From Sphingomonas jaspsi DSM 18422 (GTDB taxonomy: Bacteria; Pseudomonadota; Alphaproteobacteria; Sphingomonadales; Sphingomonadaceae): DNA of 64,000 bases. This document shows, in pieces, positions 1 to 8,443 of the stretch (within the stretch, counting starts at the first letter, position 1; every line of letters begins with the position of its first letter). Where the stretch lies: positions 2,415,810 through 2,479,809 of the forward strand of contig NZ_KK073876.1 in NCBI RefSeq assembly GCF_000585415.1. The letters are read 5' to 3'. A program made the translations under genes and the position numbers. A model generated the notes under the pieces. The model made no database searches and was not told the DNA's origin. It worked only from the letters and a program-made list of their open reading frames with translations.

Positions 1-3
1 CGG

Positions 4-1035
4 TCAATCGTCGTCGTCGTCCTCGACCAGCAGGTTGGGGTCGTCGCGGACCGGCAGATAGCGCCACCAAAGAAGGACGTTGAGCGCCAGCGCGCTGAGC
101 TGCATCGCGCCGGCCCCGGCGACCATCGCCAGCGGCTTGCCGCTGCGCATGGCCAGCACCACCGCCACCGCCGCCGTCACCGCCGCGAACAGCGCGAAGC
201 CGCCCCGCTTGTGGGGCATATAGGGCTCCAGCCGGCTGTGATATTTCAGGCCTCGGCCGGTCCGCGCGGCGAAGTTTCCGAACGGACCGAACACGGCCAG
301 CAGGTTCTTGGTCAGCCGATAGGTGATCATCCGCCGCGTACCGACGACCGTATTCCGCGCCAGCTCGGCAAAGGTCACCGGGTCGTCGCTGCCGCGCTGC
401 GCCGCAGGCACCTCGCGGTGGAACAGGAAAATGATCAACGACCCCAGATATTCGCGCAGCCCGAACGCAATGGCGTAGCCGAGCGGTCCGCCGCCCTTCA
501 GCCAGACGACGCCCGCAACGGCCAGCATCGCCCCGGTGGTATAGAGGCGGAACAACCTGTGGTGTGCGCGCAAGTCCACCGTCCGGTACAGGCGCGCCGG
601 CAGTCCCGCCGACACCAGCGGCAGCATCATGGCCACCAGCCGCTGGTCGATCTGGACGAGCAACAGCGACAAAAGCGCCAGCTGAACCGCCATCGACAGG
701 AACACCGCGCCCTGTACCAGCGCGCCCTTGCGGATAGCCTGCCGCCGGACGGGCTTCGCCTGGTGCCAGCGACGGCGGATCGCGGTCACCGTGTTCATCT
801 GGTTGAACATGTAGACCGCGCGCATAAGCACGGTCGCTGCCAATAGGCGCGCGGCATCGGCATGGCCCACCGCCAGCGCCGCCAGCCCCCAGAAGGACAG
901 GGTGAACGCCATCGGCAGATATTCGCGGCCCGTGAGATAGAGCGCCTTCTTGCCGACCTTCTTCGCCTTCTTGCCCACGCGCTTGCGCCTGGGCTTCTGG
1001 GGATTCGGATCGGAAGGGGGCGGTTGGTCGGCCAT
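4..1035 (-). CDS. Polytopic membrane protein, function unknown
   Basis: A 343-residue protein that I do not recognise. The N-terminus is rich in Pro, Lys and Arg (about residues 5-32) and is followed by roughly eight hydrophobic stretches that look like membrane segments. The C-terminus ends in a run of five Asp. The central part has a conserved-looking arginine-rich cytoplasmic region (about residues 215-260). I place the start at the ATG at 1035; an in-frame TTG at 1062 would add nine residues. It is divergent from truB with only 71 bp between the two ATGs, so the promoters must be close together. It could be a transporter or a polysaccharide-related membrane protein, but nothing in the sequence decides this. 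Confidence 0.8.
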   Translation of the reverse strand: MADQPPPSDPNPQKPRRKRVGKKAKKVGKKALYLTGREYLPMAFTLSFWGLAALAVGHADAARLLAATVLMRAVYMFNQMNTVTAIRRRWHQAKPVRRQAIRKGALVQGAVFLSMAVQLALLSLLLVQIDQRLVAMMLPLVSAGLPARLYRTVDLRAHHRLFRLYTTGAMLAVAGVVWLKGGGPLGYAIAFGLREYLGSLIIFLFHREVPAAQRGSDDPVTFAELARNTVVGTRRMITYRLTKNLLAVFGPFGNFAARTGRGLKYHSRLEPYMPHKRGGFALFAAVTAAVAVVLAMRSGKPLAMVAGAGAMQLSALALNVLLWWRYLPVRDDPNLLVEDDDDD

Positions 1036-1106
1036 CGGCGTGATGACGCGGCTTATGGCCAAGCACTCGTTGCTTGTCCATCTGGCCTTGTCTATCGGCC
1101 CACATC

Positions 1107-1994
1107 ATGCCCCTTTCCGGTTGGATCATCCTCGACAAGCCCTACGGCCTCGGCTCGACGCAGGCCGTGAGCGCAATAAAGCGCGCGCTGCGCGAGGCGG
1201 GTGAGCCCAAGACCAAGGTCGGCCATGGCGGGACGCTCGACCCGCTGGCGACCGGCGTGCTGCCGATCGCGCTGGGCGAAGCGACCAAGCTGGCGGGCCG
1301 GATGCTCGATGCGACCAAGGCCTATGACTTCACGATCCGCTTCGGCGAACAGACCGATACGCTGGACGTCGAAGGCAAGGTCGTCGCGACCAGCGACGTC
1401 CTTCCCCATCAGGCGGCGGTCGAGGCGATCCTTCCGCGCTTCACCGGCCCCATCGACCAGGTACCGCCCGCCTACTCCGCACTGAAGGTCGACGGACAGC
1501 GTGCCTACGACCTCGCCCGAGCTGGCGAGGAGGTGGAGCTCAAGACCCGGTCGGTCACGATCCATGCCCTGTCTCTGCTGTCGTTCGACGGTCGTGATGC
1601 CACCCTGTCCGCGACGGTCAGCAAAGGCACCTACATCCGATCGCTTGCACGGGACATCGCGCTGGCTCTTGGCAGTGTCGGCCATGTCACCATGTTGCGG
1701 CGGACCAAGGCGGGTCCCTTCGCCCTCAATCAGGCGATTTCACTGGACTTTCTGGGTGAAGCCGCTAAGGCGCGCGACTTGACGAGGACGGTGCTCCCGC
1801 TCGACGCGGGGCTGGACGACATCCCGGCCCTCCCCGTCACCCCCGACCAGGCCCGGCTGCTCCGACACGGGCAGGCGCTGTTCGGGATCCCCGCAACCCC
1901 GGGGCTTTTGTTGGCACGAGACGGCGAAACGCCGGTCGCGCTGGTCGAAAGCGACGGGGTCACGATCAAGGTCGTGCGCGGGTTCAACCTTTGA
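1107..1994 (+). CDS. truB: tRNA pseudouridine(55) synthase TruB
   Basis: Converts U55 in the T-loop of tRNAs to pseudouridine. The N-terminus has the TruB hallmark [17 protein letters not shown], followed by the catalytic motif [13 protein letters not shown], whose Asp is the nucleophile. The motif [11 protein letters not shown] is the second conserved TruB block. Length (295 residues) is normal for the family. The ATG at 1107 places the conserved block at residue 3; an upstream in-frame TTG at 1074 would add a poor extension. rpsO and pnp follow on the same strand, the common bacterial truB-rpsO-pnp order, so co-transcription is likely. Confidence 0.97.
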   Translation: MPLSGWIILDKPYGLGSTQAVSAIKRALREAGEPKTKVGHGGTLDPLATGVLPIALGEATKLAGRMLDATKAYDFTIRFGEQTDTLDVEGKVVATSDVLPHQAAVEAILPRFTGPIDQVPPAYSALKVDGQRAYDLARAGEEVELKTRSVTIHALSLLSFDGRDATLSATVSKGTYIRSLARDIALALGSVGHVTMLRRTKAGPFALNQAISLDFLGEAAKARDLTRTVLPLDAGLDDIPALPVTPDQARLLRHGQALFGIPATPGLLLARDGETPVALVESDGVTIKVVRGFNL

Positions 1995-2013
1995 AACGAA
2001 TAGGAGTTGTCCG

Positions 2014-2283
2014 ATGTCGATTACTGCTGAGAAGAAGGCCGAACTGATCAAGGAACACGCCCGCCAGGACGGCGATACGGGTTCGCCCGAAGTCCAGGTC
2101 GCGATCCTGACCAGCCGCATCCAGACGCTGACCGAGCACTTCAAGACCCACGCGAAGGACAACCATTCGCGCCGCGGTCTGCTGATGCTGGTCAACAAGC
2201 GCCGCAGCCTGCTTGACTATTTGAAGCGTGAAGACGCTTCGCGCTACACCGACCTCATCACGAAGCTCGGCCTGCGCAAGTAA
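2014..2283 (+). CDS. rpsO: 30S ribosomal protein S15
   Basis: An 89-residue primary-binding protein of the small subunit platform that binds 16S rRNA helices 20-22. The conserved stretches [17 protein letters not shown] and [20 protein letters not shown] are present and the length is exactly typical. A good ribosome-binding site (AGGAG, 2002-2006) precedes the ATG. It lies 19 bp after truB and is followed by a strong hairpin before pnp. Confidence 0.99.
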   Translation: MSITAEKKAELIKEHARQDGDTGSPEVQVAILTSRIQTLTEHFKTHAKDNHSRRGLLMLVNKRRSLLDYLKREDASRYTDLITKLGLRK

Positions 2284-2295
2284 GCAAAGTTTCAC

Positions 2296-2321
2296 GAAGG
2301 GCGCCCATCGCGGCGCCCTTC
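2296..2321 (+). terminator. rpsO-pnp intergenic hairpin
   Basis: A perfect 10-bp inverted repeat (GAAGGGCGCC with GGCGCCCTTC) closes a 6-nt loop directly after rpsO. It is not followed by a clean T-run, so it may be a partial terminator or a processing site instead of a full stop. In enterobacteria the rpsO-pnp region holds RNase III sites used in PNPase autocontrol; a similar role here is an inference. Confidence 0.6.
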
Positions 2322-2348
2322 GACTATTTCGGACCCCTCGCAATTCGG

Positions 2349-2382
2349 CGGGGCGTTTGAAGGGGCAGGAACGAACGCCCCG
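2349..2382 (+). promoter_or_regulatory. Second stem-loop in the pnp leader
   Basis: A perfect 9-bp inverted repeat (CGGGGCGTT with AACGCCCCG) separated by 16 nt lies between the rpsO hairpin and the pnp start. It is a candidate double-stranded target for RNase III or PNPase autoregulation. Only the pairing is seen; the role is inferred from the known behaviour of pnp leaders. Confidence 0.35.
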
Positions 2383-2456
2383 AACCGCGATGGGCCGGAT
2401 AGCCCATCACCTAGATGACCCCGCCGGCATCCGGCCTGCGGGACGAAGGAAATCAA

Positions 2457-4793
2457 ATGTTCGATATCAAAACCGTAGAAATCGATCTTGGCGGCAAGAC
2501 CCTCAAGCTCGAAACGGGCCGCGTTGCCCGTCAGGCCAATGGCAGTGTCATGGCCACCATGGGCGAAACCGTCGTCCTTTGCGCGGTCACCGCCGCCAAG
2601 AATGTGAAGCCGGGGCAGGACTTCTTCCCGCTGACCGTCCACTACCAGGAAAAATTCTCGGCCGCCGGCCGTATCCCGGGTGGCTTCTTCAAGCGTGAGC
2701 GCGGCGCGACCGAAAAGGAAACGCTGACCAGCCGCCTGATCGACCGTCCGATCCGCCCGCTGTTCCCGGAAGGCTTCTACAACGAAGTCCTCGTGATCGC
2801 GCAGGTGCTGTCGTACGACGGCGAGAACGAGCCCGACATCGTCGCCATGTGCGCCGCGTCGGCTGCGCTGTGCCTTTCGGGCGTTCCCTTCATGGGCCCG
2901 ATCGGCGCCGCGCGCGTCGGTTACAAGGATGGCGAATACATCCTCAACCCGACCAACACCGAAGTCGCCGAAGGTGACCTCGACCTGGTTGTCGCCGGCA
3001 CCCTCGACGCCGTGATGATGGTCGAATCCGAAGCCAAGGAACTGTCGGAAGACACGATGCTTGGCGCGGTCATGTTCGCCCACGCCGCGTCGAAGAAGAT
3101 CTGCGAAGGCATCATCAAGCTGGCCGAACAGGCCGCCAAGGATCCGTGGGACCTCGCCACCAGCGACGCCAAGGACCAGGCCAAGAAAAAGCTGAAGGAC
3201 ATCATCGGCGCCGACGTCGAAGCCGCCTACAAGCTGACCGACAAGTCGGCCCGTTCGTCGGCCCTCAACGCCGCCCGCGACAAGGCCAAGGAAGCCTTTG
3301 CCGACGCCGATCCGCAGGAACAGCTGTCGGCCGCCAAGGCGGTCAAGAGCCTGGAAGCCGACATCGTGCGCACCGCCATCCTCAAGGAAGGTCGCCGCAT
3401 CGACGGTCGCGACACCAAGACCGTGCGTCCGATCGAAGCCATCGTCGGCTTCCTGCCGCGCGCCCATGGTTCGGCGCTGTTCACCCGCGGTGAAACGCAG
3501 GCGATCTGCACCACCACGCTGGGCACCAAGGACGCCGAGCAGATGATCGACGGCCTCGAAGGCCTGTCGTACTCGCGCTTCATGCTGCACTACAACTTCC
3601 CGCCCTATTCGGTCGGTGAAGTGGGCCGCTTCGGCGCGCCCGGCCGCCGCGAAGTCGGCCACGGCAAGCTGGCGTGGCGTGCGCTGCACCCGATGTTGCC
3701 GGATGCGGAAGAGTTTCCGTACACGATCCGCGTCCTGTCGGACATCACCGAGAGCAATGGCTCCTCGTCGATGGCCACCGTCTGCGGTGGTTCGCTGTCG
3801 ATGATGGACGCCGGCGTTCCGCTGAAGCGTCCGGTCGCCGGCATCGCCATGGGCCTGATCCTCGAAGGCAAGGATTTCGCGGTCATCAGCGACATCCTGG
3901 GCGACGAAGATCACCTGGGCGACATGGACTTCAAGGTTGCGGGCACGTCCGAAGGCATCACCACGATGCAGATGGACATCAAGGTCGCCGGCATCACCGA
4001 GGAGATCATGAAGGTTGCGCTGGCGCAGGCCAAGGACGGCCGCGCGCATATCCTCGGCGAAATGGCCAAGGCGCTCGACCACACCCGTGAAGAACTGTCG
4101 GCCCACGCGCCGCGGATCGAAACGATGCAGATCGCCAAGGACAAGATCCGCGAAGTGATCGGCACCGGCGGCAAGGTCATTCGCGAAATCGTCGCGACGA
4201 CCGGCGCCAAGGTCGACATCGACGACGAAGGCCTGATCAAGATCAGCTCGTCGGACCTGTCGCAGATCGAAGCCGCCCGCAACTGGATCACCGGCATCGT
4301 CGCTGAACCGGAAGTCGGCGCGATCTACACCGGCAAGGTCGCCAACATTGTCGATTTCGGCGCGTTCGTGACCTTCATGCCGGGCAAGGACGGCCTCGTC
4401 CACGTTTCGGAAATCAAGAACGAGCGCGTGGAAAAGGTCAGCGACGTCCTGACCGAAGGCCAGGAAGTGAAGGTCAAGCTGCTGGAAGTTGACCAGCGCG
4501 GCAAGGTTCGCCTGTCGATGCGCGTCGTCGACCAGGAAACCGGCGCCGAGCTGGAAGACACCCGCCCGCCGCGCGAACCGCGTGAAGGCGGCGATCGTGA
4601 TCGGGGCCCCCGCGGCGATCGTGGCGATCGCGGCCCGCGCCGTGACCGTGGCGACCGCGGCGACCGTGGTCGTGGCCCGCGCGGCGAAGGCCGTGGCGAC
4701 CGTGGCCCGCGCCGCGAGCGTCGCGAAGGCGGCGATGACGGCCCCGCGCCCGAATTCGCACCCGCCTTCCTGACCGGCGACAGTGACGACTAA
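2457..4793 (+). CDS. pnp: Polyribonucleotide nucleotidyltransferase (PNPase)
   Basis: Phosphorolytic 3'-5' exoribonuclease and core of the RNA degradosome. Two RNase PH domains (about residues 10-230 and 310-540) flank an all-helical linker. They are followed by a KH domain with [15 protein letters not shown] (about 565-580) and an S1 domain with [15 protein letters not shown] (about 622-690). The start ATG at 2457 has GAAGGA six bases upstream and begins with the family-typical [13 protein letters not shown]. Length is 778 residues, longer than the roughly 710 of many PNPases because of a low-complexity Arg/Gly/Asp tail (about 707-763). A strong intrinsic terminator follows. Confidence 0.98.
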   Translation: MFDIKTVEIDLGGKTLKLETGRVARQANGSVMATMGETVVLCAVTAAKNVKPGQDFFPLTVHYQEKFSAAGRIPGGFFKRERGATEKETLTSRLIDRPIRPLFPEGFYNEVLVIAQVLSYDGENEPDIVAMCAASAALCLSGVPFMGPIGAARVGYKDGEYILNPTNTEVAEGDLDLVVAGTLDAVMMVESEAKELSEDTMLGAVMFAHAASKKICEGIIKLAEQAAKDPWDLATSDAKDQAKKKLKDIIGADVEAAYKLTDKSARSSALNAARDKAKEAFADADPQEQLSAAKAVKSLEADIVRTAILKEGRRIDGRDTKTVRPIEAIVGFLPRAHGSALFTRGETQAICTTTLGTKDAEQMIDGLEGLSYSRFMLHYNFPPYSVGEVGRFGAPGRREVGHGKLAWRALHPMLPDAEEFPYTIRVLSDITESNGSSSMATVCGGSLSMMDAGVPLKRPVAGIAMGLILEGKDFAVISDILGDEDHLGDMDFKVAGTSEGITTMQMDIKVAGITEEIMKVALAQAKDGRAHILGEMAKALDHTREELSAHAPRIETMQIAKDKIREVIGTGGKVIREIVATTGAKVDIDDEGLIKISSSDLSQIEAARNWITGIVAEPEVGAIYTGKVANIVDFGAFVTFMPGKDGLVHVSEIKNERVEKVSDVLTEGQEVKVKLLEVDQRGKVRLSMRVVDQETGAELEDTRPPREPREGGDRDRGPRGDRGDRGPRRDRGDRGDRGRGPRGEGRGDRGPRRERREGGDDGPAPEFAPAFLTGDSDD

Positions 4794-4830
4794 AGTCGTC
4801 TGTCACCGTCTTTGGGACGCGTGAAGATTG

Positions 4831-4860
4831 AAGGGCCCCCGGCAACGGGGGCCCTTTTTT
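4831..4860 (+). terminator. Intrinsic terminator after pnp
   Basis: A perfect 10-bp GC-rich stem (AAGGGCCCCC with GGGGGCCCTT) around a GGCAAC loop is followed by a T-run. It lies 38 bp after the pnp stop and should end the truB-rpsO-pnp transcript. Confidence 0.9.
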
Positions 4861-4870
4861 CTCAGGGGCC

Positions 4871-4899
4871 TTGACGTTTCCATGTTGCGACGCAACATT
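4871..4899 (+). promoter_or_regulatory. Promoter-like sequence with a 17-bp palindrome
   Basis: TTGACG (4871-4876) and AACATT (4894-4899) are 17 bp apart, and between and over them lies a perfect palindrome, ATGTTGCG-A-CGCAACAT (4882-4898). The overlap with the putative -10 suggests a repressor operator. The TGC-N3-GCA core resembles sites described for PhaR-type regulators of polyhydroxyalkanoate genes, but that link is an inference. Confidence 0.4.
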
Positions 4900-5064
4900 C
4901 GTACGCGATGACGACCTTTCGCCCTTCCGCCCATGCTATCGCCTGTTGTTGGCGCTGTAGGCATAATGCGGCGGCGCGATGGCGCGGCTTGGACTAGGTT
5001 GCGCCTGGCGACCTGACATCCGGACCGAACCCCGAACGACCCGCCGCCACCGGCGGGTTTTTTT
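4895..5064 (+). ncRNA. Candidate leader or small RNA ending at an orphan terminator
   Basis: The 372-bp gap between pnp and the FadL-like gene has no convincing ORF. It contains a promoter-like element, about 140 bp of GC-rich sequence with several self-complementary patches, and then a strong intrinsic terminator that ends about 100 bp before the next start codon. Such an arrangement fits either an independent small RNA or an attenuated leader of the porin gene. I do not recognise a known RNA family. The 5' end given is approximate. Confidence 0.3.
5040..5064 (+). terminator. Intrinsic terminator upstream of the FadL-like gene
   Basis: CCCGCCG pairs perfectly with CGGCGGG around a CCAC loop and is followed by seven T residues. 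No coding region lies between this and the pnp terminator, so it must end a non-coding transcript or attenuate the porin gene. Confidence 0.8.
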
Positions 5065-5165
5065 GTGCCCGCGTTACGGGTCGGGCGGTCAGTGAAAGTG
5101 CCGAGCGATCCGCCCCCTTCCACCGACGACCCCCCAAACCGACGTCACGAAAAAAGGAACCCAAT

Positions 5166-6431
5166 ATGCGAACCGCTCGATCCTCTATCCTGCAAGTCTC
5201 CGTGATCGCCGTCGCGACCGCCTTGCTTGCCACGCCCGCCGCCGCAACGGACGGATATTTTCTCCACGGCGTCGGCGCCAAGGCGAAGGGCACAGGCGGC
5301 GTTGCCATCGCCCTTCCGCAGGAGGCGACCAGCATTGCCACCAACCCTGCCCTCGCCACCCAGCTCGGCCATCGCGCCGACCTTGGCATCGACATTTTCG
5401 TGCCTGATCGCGGAGCAACCATCAGCGGCAACCAGTTCGGCCTGAACGGCAGCTACAGCGGCAATGGCGCCAATCCCTTCGTGCTTGGCGACGTGGCCTA
5501 TGTCCGCCCGATCTCTGACCGGGTGTCCGCGGGCATCGCCATTTATGCTAACGGCGGCATGAATACCGTCTACAAGCGCAATCCCTTCGCCTCGCTCGGC
5601 GCCACCGGAAAGGCTGGCGTCGACCTTAAGCAGGCGTTCATCACGCCGACCATCGCGGTCGAGGTCGCCGACGGTCAGAGCCTTGGCGTGTCGGCGGTCG
5701 CGGTCGTCCAGACGTTTCGCGCTTATGGCATTGCGCCCTTTTCGGGCGCGTCCCTGGATCCGGCCAATTTCACCAATCGCGGAAACGACTGGTCGACCGG
5801 CTTCGGCTTCAAGGTCGGCTATTACGGTCGCCTGAGCGACCAGTTGTCCGTCGGCGCCTTTTACCAGTCCAAAATCCGGGCATCCCGCTTCGACAAATAT
5901 GCCGGCCTGTTCGAAGATCGCGGTGATTTCGACGTGCCGGCTTCGTTCGGCGTCGGCGTGGCAGTCAAGCCCACGAAGCGGCTGACCGTCGGCGTGGACT
6001 ATCGCCGCATCCAATATTCCGGGGTGGGTTCGGTCGGAAACTCGATCGCGCTGCTGTTCGAGGGTCGGCCGCTGGGCCAGAAAGGCGGCCCGGGTTTCGG
6101 CTGGCGCGACATTAACGTCTATAAGGTTGGGGCGGTTTGGGACGTCAACGATCGGCTGACGCTTCGGGCCGGCTACGGCCGCTCCGGCAATCCCGTTCCG
6201 AAGGGTGAAACCCTGTTCAACATCCTTGCGCCCGGCATCGTCCAGGATCACCTCACGATCGGGGTCACGCACAAGGTCAGCGACCGGGTAGAGTTGAGCG
6301 CCCACGCCCTTCGCGCCTTTCGCAATAGCCAGGAAGGCCGCGGGTCGATCCCTGCCAGCTTTGGCGGCGGCGAAGCCGATATTTCGCTGGCCGAAACGTC
6401 GTTCGGACTCGGCCTGGGATTGAAATTCTAA
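5166..6431 (+). CDS. OmpP1/FadL-family outer membrane porin
   Basis: Predicted 421-residue outer membrane beta-barrel of the FadL/TodX family, which carries long-chain fatty acids or hydrophobic aromatic compounds across the outer membrane. A signal peptide is visible (residues 1 to about 27, ending TPAAA). The mature N-terminus, TDGYFLHGVGAKAKGTGG, has the conserved hatch start, and the EATSIATNPA block matches the family pattern of Asn-Pro-Ala near residue 60. The protein ends in Phe, as outer membrane barrels usually do. An AAAAGGA site precedes the ATG. Its leader contains a palindrome and a terminator, so regulation at transcription elongation is possible. The substrate is not known. Confidence 0.88.
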   Translation: MRTARSSILQVSVIAVATALLATPAAATDGYFLHGVGAKAKGTGGVAIALPQEATSIATNPALATQLGHRADLGIDIFVPDRGATISGNQFGLNGSYSGNGANPFVLGDVAYVRPISDRVSAGIAIYANGGMNTVYKRNPFASLGATGKAGVDLKQAFITPTIAVEVADGQSLGVSAVAVVQTFRAYGIAPFSGASLDPANFTNRGNDWSTGFGFKVGYYGRLSDQLSVGAFYQSKIRASRFDKYAGLFEDRGDFDVPASFGVGVAVKPTKRLTVGVDYRRIQYSGVGSVGNSIALLFEGRPLGQKGGPGFGWRDINVYKVGAVWDVNDRLTLRAGYGRSGNPVPKGETLFNILAPGIVQDHLTIGVTHKVSDRVELSAHALRAFRNSQEGRGSIPASFGGGEADISLAETSFGLGLGLKF

Positions 6432-6437
6432 AGGCTG

Positions 6438-6662
6438 CTAGCCCCCATAATGCTCGGTGCCGTCGTGGCTGTGGCTGTCGATCCCGATCGCCTTGTAGAA
6501 GGGACAATGGCCCGCCACGGCCGTACCGAAAAATACGATTGCCAACGCCCCAAGCACCCACGCCATCGGGCCTTCGATGAATCCCATGGCAATGACGAAC
6601 ACGATGACCATCGCGATCAGCAGTCTCGCGATGCGGTCTCCAGCGGCAACATTCTTGATCAT
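6438..6662 (-). CDS. DUF2892-type small inner membrane protein (YgaP-like)
   Basis: A 74-residue protein starting at the ATG at 6662 with GGGAGG upstream. It begins MIKNVAAGDRIARLL and has two hydrophobic segments, the layout of DUF2892 proteins, which resemble the membrane domain of the YgaP sulfurtransferase. The family is often found with rhodanese, persulfide and sulfur-transport genes, which fits the operon to its right. It is separated from that operon by 144 bp and has its own promoter with an operator-like palindrome. The 3' end faces the FadL-like gene, with six bases between the two stop codons. Confidence 0.8.
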   Translation of the reverse strand: MIKNVAAGDRIARLLIAMVIVFVIAMGFIEGPMAWVLGALAIVFFGTAVAGHCPFYKAIGIDSHSHDGTEHYGG

Positions 6663-6749
6663 AGACGCCTCCCGTATGCCGGGCCGGCGGGTACAGGGCG
6701 CCGACCACTCGGCGCTGGCGGGCATTCGGCAACCCGTCGCGTCGCCCGC

Positions 6750-6778
6750 AGAATAACCTAACACAGGTTATAGTTCAA
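6750..6778 (-). promoter_or_regulatory. Promoter with internal operator for the DUF2892 gene
   Basis: On the minus strand TTGAAC (6778-6773) and TATTCT (6755-6750) are 17 bp apart. The palindrome ATAACCT-AACAC-AGGTTAT (6753-6771) fills the spacer. This is the classical geometry for repression by a dimeric regulator such as the ArsR-family persulfide sensors; the regulator itself is not in the window. Confidence 0.55.
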
Positions 6779-6806
6779 ATTGGACCGACCTACGGGCACC
6801 CCGCGG

Positions 6807-7592
6807 TCAGGCAGCGTTGGCGCTTTTCCAGAGCATGTAGGCGGCGACCACGAAAATCAGGCCGGCGAAGACCTGGGACAGGCGCCCCTTGCTCGATAGG
6901 CTCTTCGCCGCCCGCGTTCCCAGGAGCGATCCAACGAGCCCTCCGGCGACGAAAACCCCGGCCAGCAACCAGTCGACCAGCCCAGAGATTGCATAATTGA
7001 GCGCGGTCGTCAGTCCGAAGGCGGTGACCGCGACCAGGCTGGTCCCGACCGCGTTGATCATCGGCATGCGCGTCGATCCGATCAGGCCCGGGACGATGAG
7101 AAAGCCGCCGCCGATTCCAAAAAAGCCGCTGAACGCCCCGGTCGCAAGCCCGTAGCCTGCCACCTTGGGCGCATTTCCCCGGTTGAGATGCGCGTCGGCG
7201 TCACCCCCCTCTTCCTTCCGGCGAAGCATCAGCACGCCGACGACAATCATCACGATCGCGAACAGGAACAATAGGCGTTGCCCGTCGAATGCCTTGCCCG
7301 CCGTCGATCCGGCGAACGCACCGAGGACGCCTGCTGCGGCGTAGGCAAGACCGATCGACCATTTGACGGTGCCGGTCCGGGCATGATTGAACAGCCCGAG
7401 CAGCGCATTGGCGGCAACCGCCAGCGCGCTGGTTCCAATGGCGACGTGCGGGCTTTTGACCCCGACCAAATAGACCATCAGCGGCACCGCCAAGATCGAA
7501 CCGCCACCGCCCACCAGCCCGAGGCTGAAGCCGACGATCGCGCCCGATCCGGCGCCGAGGATATAATGGAAGAGATCGATCGCCGGCGTCAG
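6807..7592 (-). CDS. TauE/SafE-family sulfite or organosulfur exporter
   Basis: A polytopic membrane protein with about eight hydrophobic segments. The glycine-rich VGGGGSILAVPLMVYLVG and internal repeat GFFGIGGGFLIVPGL are the duplicated TauE/SafE signatures. The family exports sulfite or small sulfonates. There is no ATG, GTG or TTG in frame upstream of the first signature, yet the frame continues with a good first helix to a CTG at 7592 that overlaps the preceding stop as CTGA. I therefore place the start at CTG (261 residues, the usual length); starting at GTG 7514 would remove the first helix. It is the last gene of the sulfide operon. Confidence 0.8.
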   Translation of the reverse strand: MTPAIDLFHYILGAGSGAIVGFSLGLVGGGGSILAVPLMVYLVGVKSPHVAIGTSALAVAANALLGLFNHARTGTVKWSIGLAYAAAGVLGAFAGSTAGKAFDGQRLLFLFAIVMIVVGVLMLRRKEEGGDADAHLNRGNAPKVAGYGLATGAFSGFFGIGGGFLIVPGLIGSTRMPMINAVGTSLVAVTAFGLTTALNYAISGLVDWLLAGVFVAGGLVGSLLGTRAAKSLSSKGRLSQVFAGLIFVVAAYMLWKSANAA

Positions 7593-8008
7593 AGCCCCCG
7601 CTCCAGCCGCTCGTGCATCGCACTGATGTCATAGCCTGCGGTGGCCGCCATGCGGATTACCTCGTCGGTCGACAGCCGGTCGCGCGCGGCAAGTGCCCAA
7701 AGCTGGGTCGAGCGCGTCCCGGTGCGACAGAAGGCGAGGACCGGCTTGTCGAAGCCCGTTACGGCGTCGCGGAAAGCAAGCGCCTGATCGTCGCTCATCT
7801 GGCCCGGCGCGATCGGAATATAGGCCGTCGCCAGTCCCGCCGCCTTCGCGGCCTGCTCGATTGCTGCCCAGTCAGGCTGATCCGCACCTTCGCCGTCGGG
7901 GCGGTTGCCGACGATCGCCTTGAACCCCATCGCCTGGATTGCGGCGACGTCGTCCGCGCTGATCTGGTCGGACACCGACACGTTGGGAGTAAGGGTTCTG
8001 ATGTCCAT
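7589..8008 (-). CDS. TIGR01244/DUF442-family sulfurtransferase or phosphatase-fold protein
   Basis: A 139-residue protein with a cysteine phosphatase-like loop, AFCRTGTRST, and the N-terminal NRPDGEG block of the DUF442 family. In Xylella and Agrobacterium this domain is fused to the persulfide dioxygenase Blh under BigR control; here it is a separate gene in the same operon. It may act on persulfides as a rhodanese-like sulfurtransferase. The gene lies 3 bp after the YeeE C-terminal half and its stop overlaps the TauE start. Confidence 0.85.
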   Translation of the reverse strand: MDIRTLTPNVSVSDQISADDVAAIQAMGFKAIVGNRPDGEGADQPDWAAIEQAAKAAGLATAYIPIAPGQMSDDQALAFRDAVTGFDKPVLAFCRTGTRSTQLWALAARDRLSTDEVIRMAATAGYDISAMHERLERGL

Positions 8009-8011
8009 GGA

Positions 8012-8443
8012 TCAGCCTTTCGTTCGTTCGATCGTCAAATAATGGAGCGCCATCCCCGCGATCATTGCCGCGATGAAGGGCAGGACCTTGGCGGGCACGA
8101 GCGCAAGCGACGCGACCGCAGGCCCGGGACAAATGCCGGCGATCCCCCAGCCGATGCCGAAGAGGATGGCACCGGCGATCAGTTTCCCGTCCAGGTCGGT
8201 GCGATCGGGCAAACTCCATGTCTCTGCAAAAACAGGCCGTCCCATCCCGCGCTGAATCCGCCAGGCGAAGGCCATCACGATCAACGCACCGCCCATGACG
8301 AACGCCAGCGTCGGGTCCCAGTCGCCGAACAGGTCGAGAAAGTGGCGGACGCGCTGCGGGTTGACCATCCCGCCAACGGTGAGTCCTGCGCCGAACAGCG
8401 TGCCCGACACCAGCGGCGGCAGAAGTCGTCGAAGCGCGCTCAC
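8012..8443 (-). CDS. YeeE/YedE-family sulfur transport protein, second half (DUF6691)
   Basis: A 143-residue membrane protein with the conserved [15 protein letters not shown] and [13 protein letters not shown] motifs, whose cysteine lies in the transport path of the YeeE thiosulfate channel family. The start is the GTG at 8443, which overlaps the previous stop as GTGA. Together with the upstream gene it forms the split two-protein version (PmpA/PmpB type) of YeeE. It probably moves thiosulfate or a related sulfur anion across the inner membrane. Confidence 0.87.
   Translation of the reverse strand: MSALRRLLPPLVSGTLFGAGLTVGGMVNPQRVRHFLDLFGDWDPTLAFVMGGALIVMAFAWRIQRGMGRPVFAETWSLPDRTDLDGKLIAGAILFGIGWGIAGICPGPAVASLALVPAKVLPFIAAMIAGMALHYLTIERTKG

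Noticed and set aside
2292..4403. 703-codon open frame antisense to pnp
   Set aside because: It mirrors the codon periodicity of pnp, has no ribosome-binding site, and its product is biased to His, Arg, Asp and Gly as expected of an antisense shadow.
4590..4740. CRISPR-like short tandem repeats
   Set aside because: They are in-frame RGD-coding repeats at the end of pnp, without spacers or cas genes.
6807..7592. Frameshifted or truncated TauE/SafE pseudogene
   Set aside because: The frame is intact through the whole family length if CTG 7592 is the start; only the start codon is unusual.
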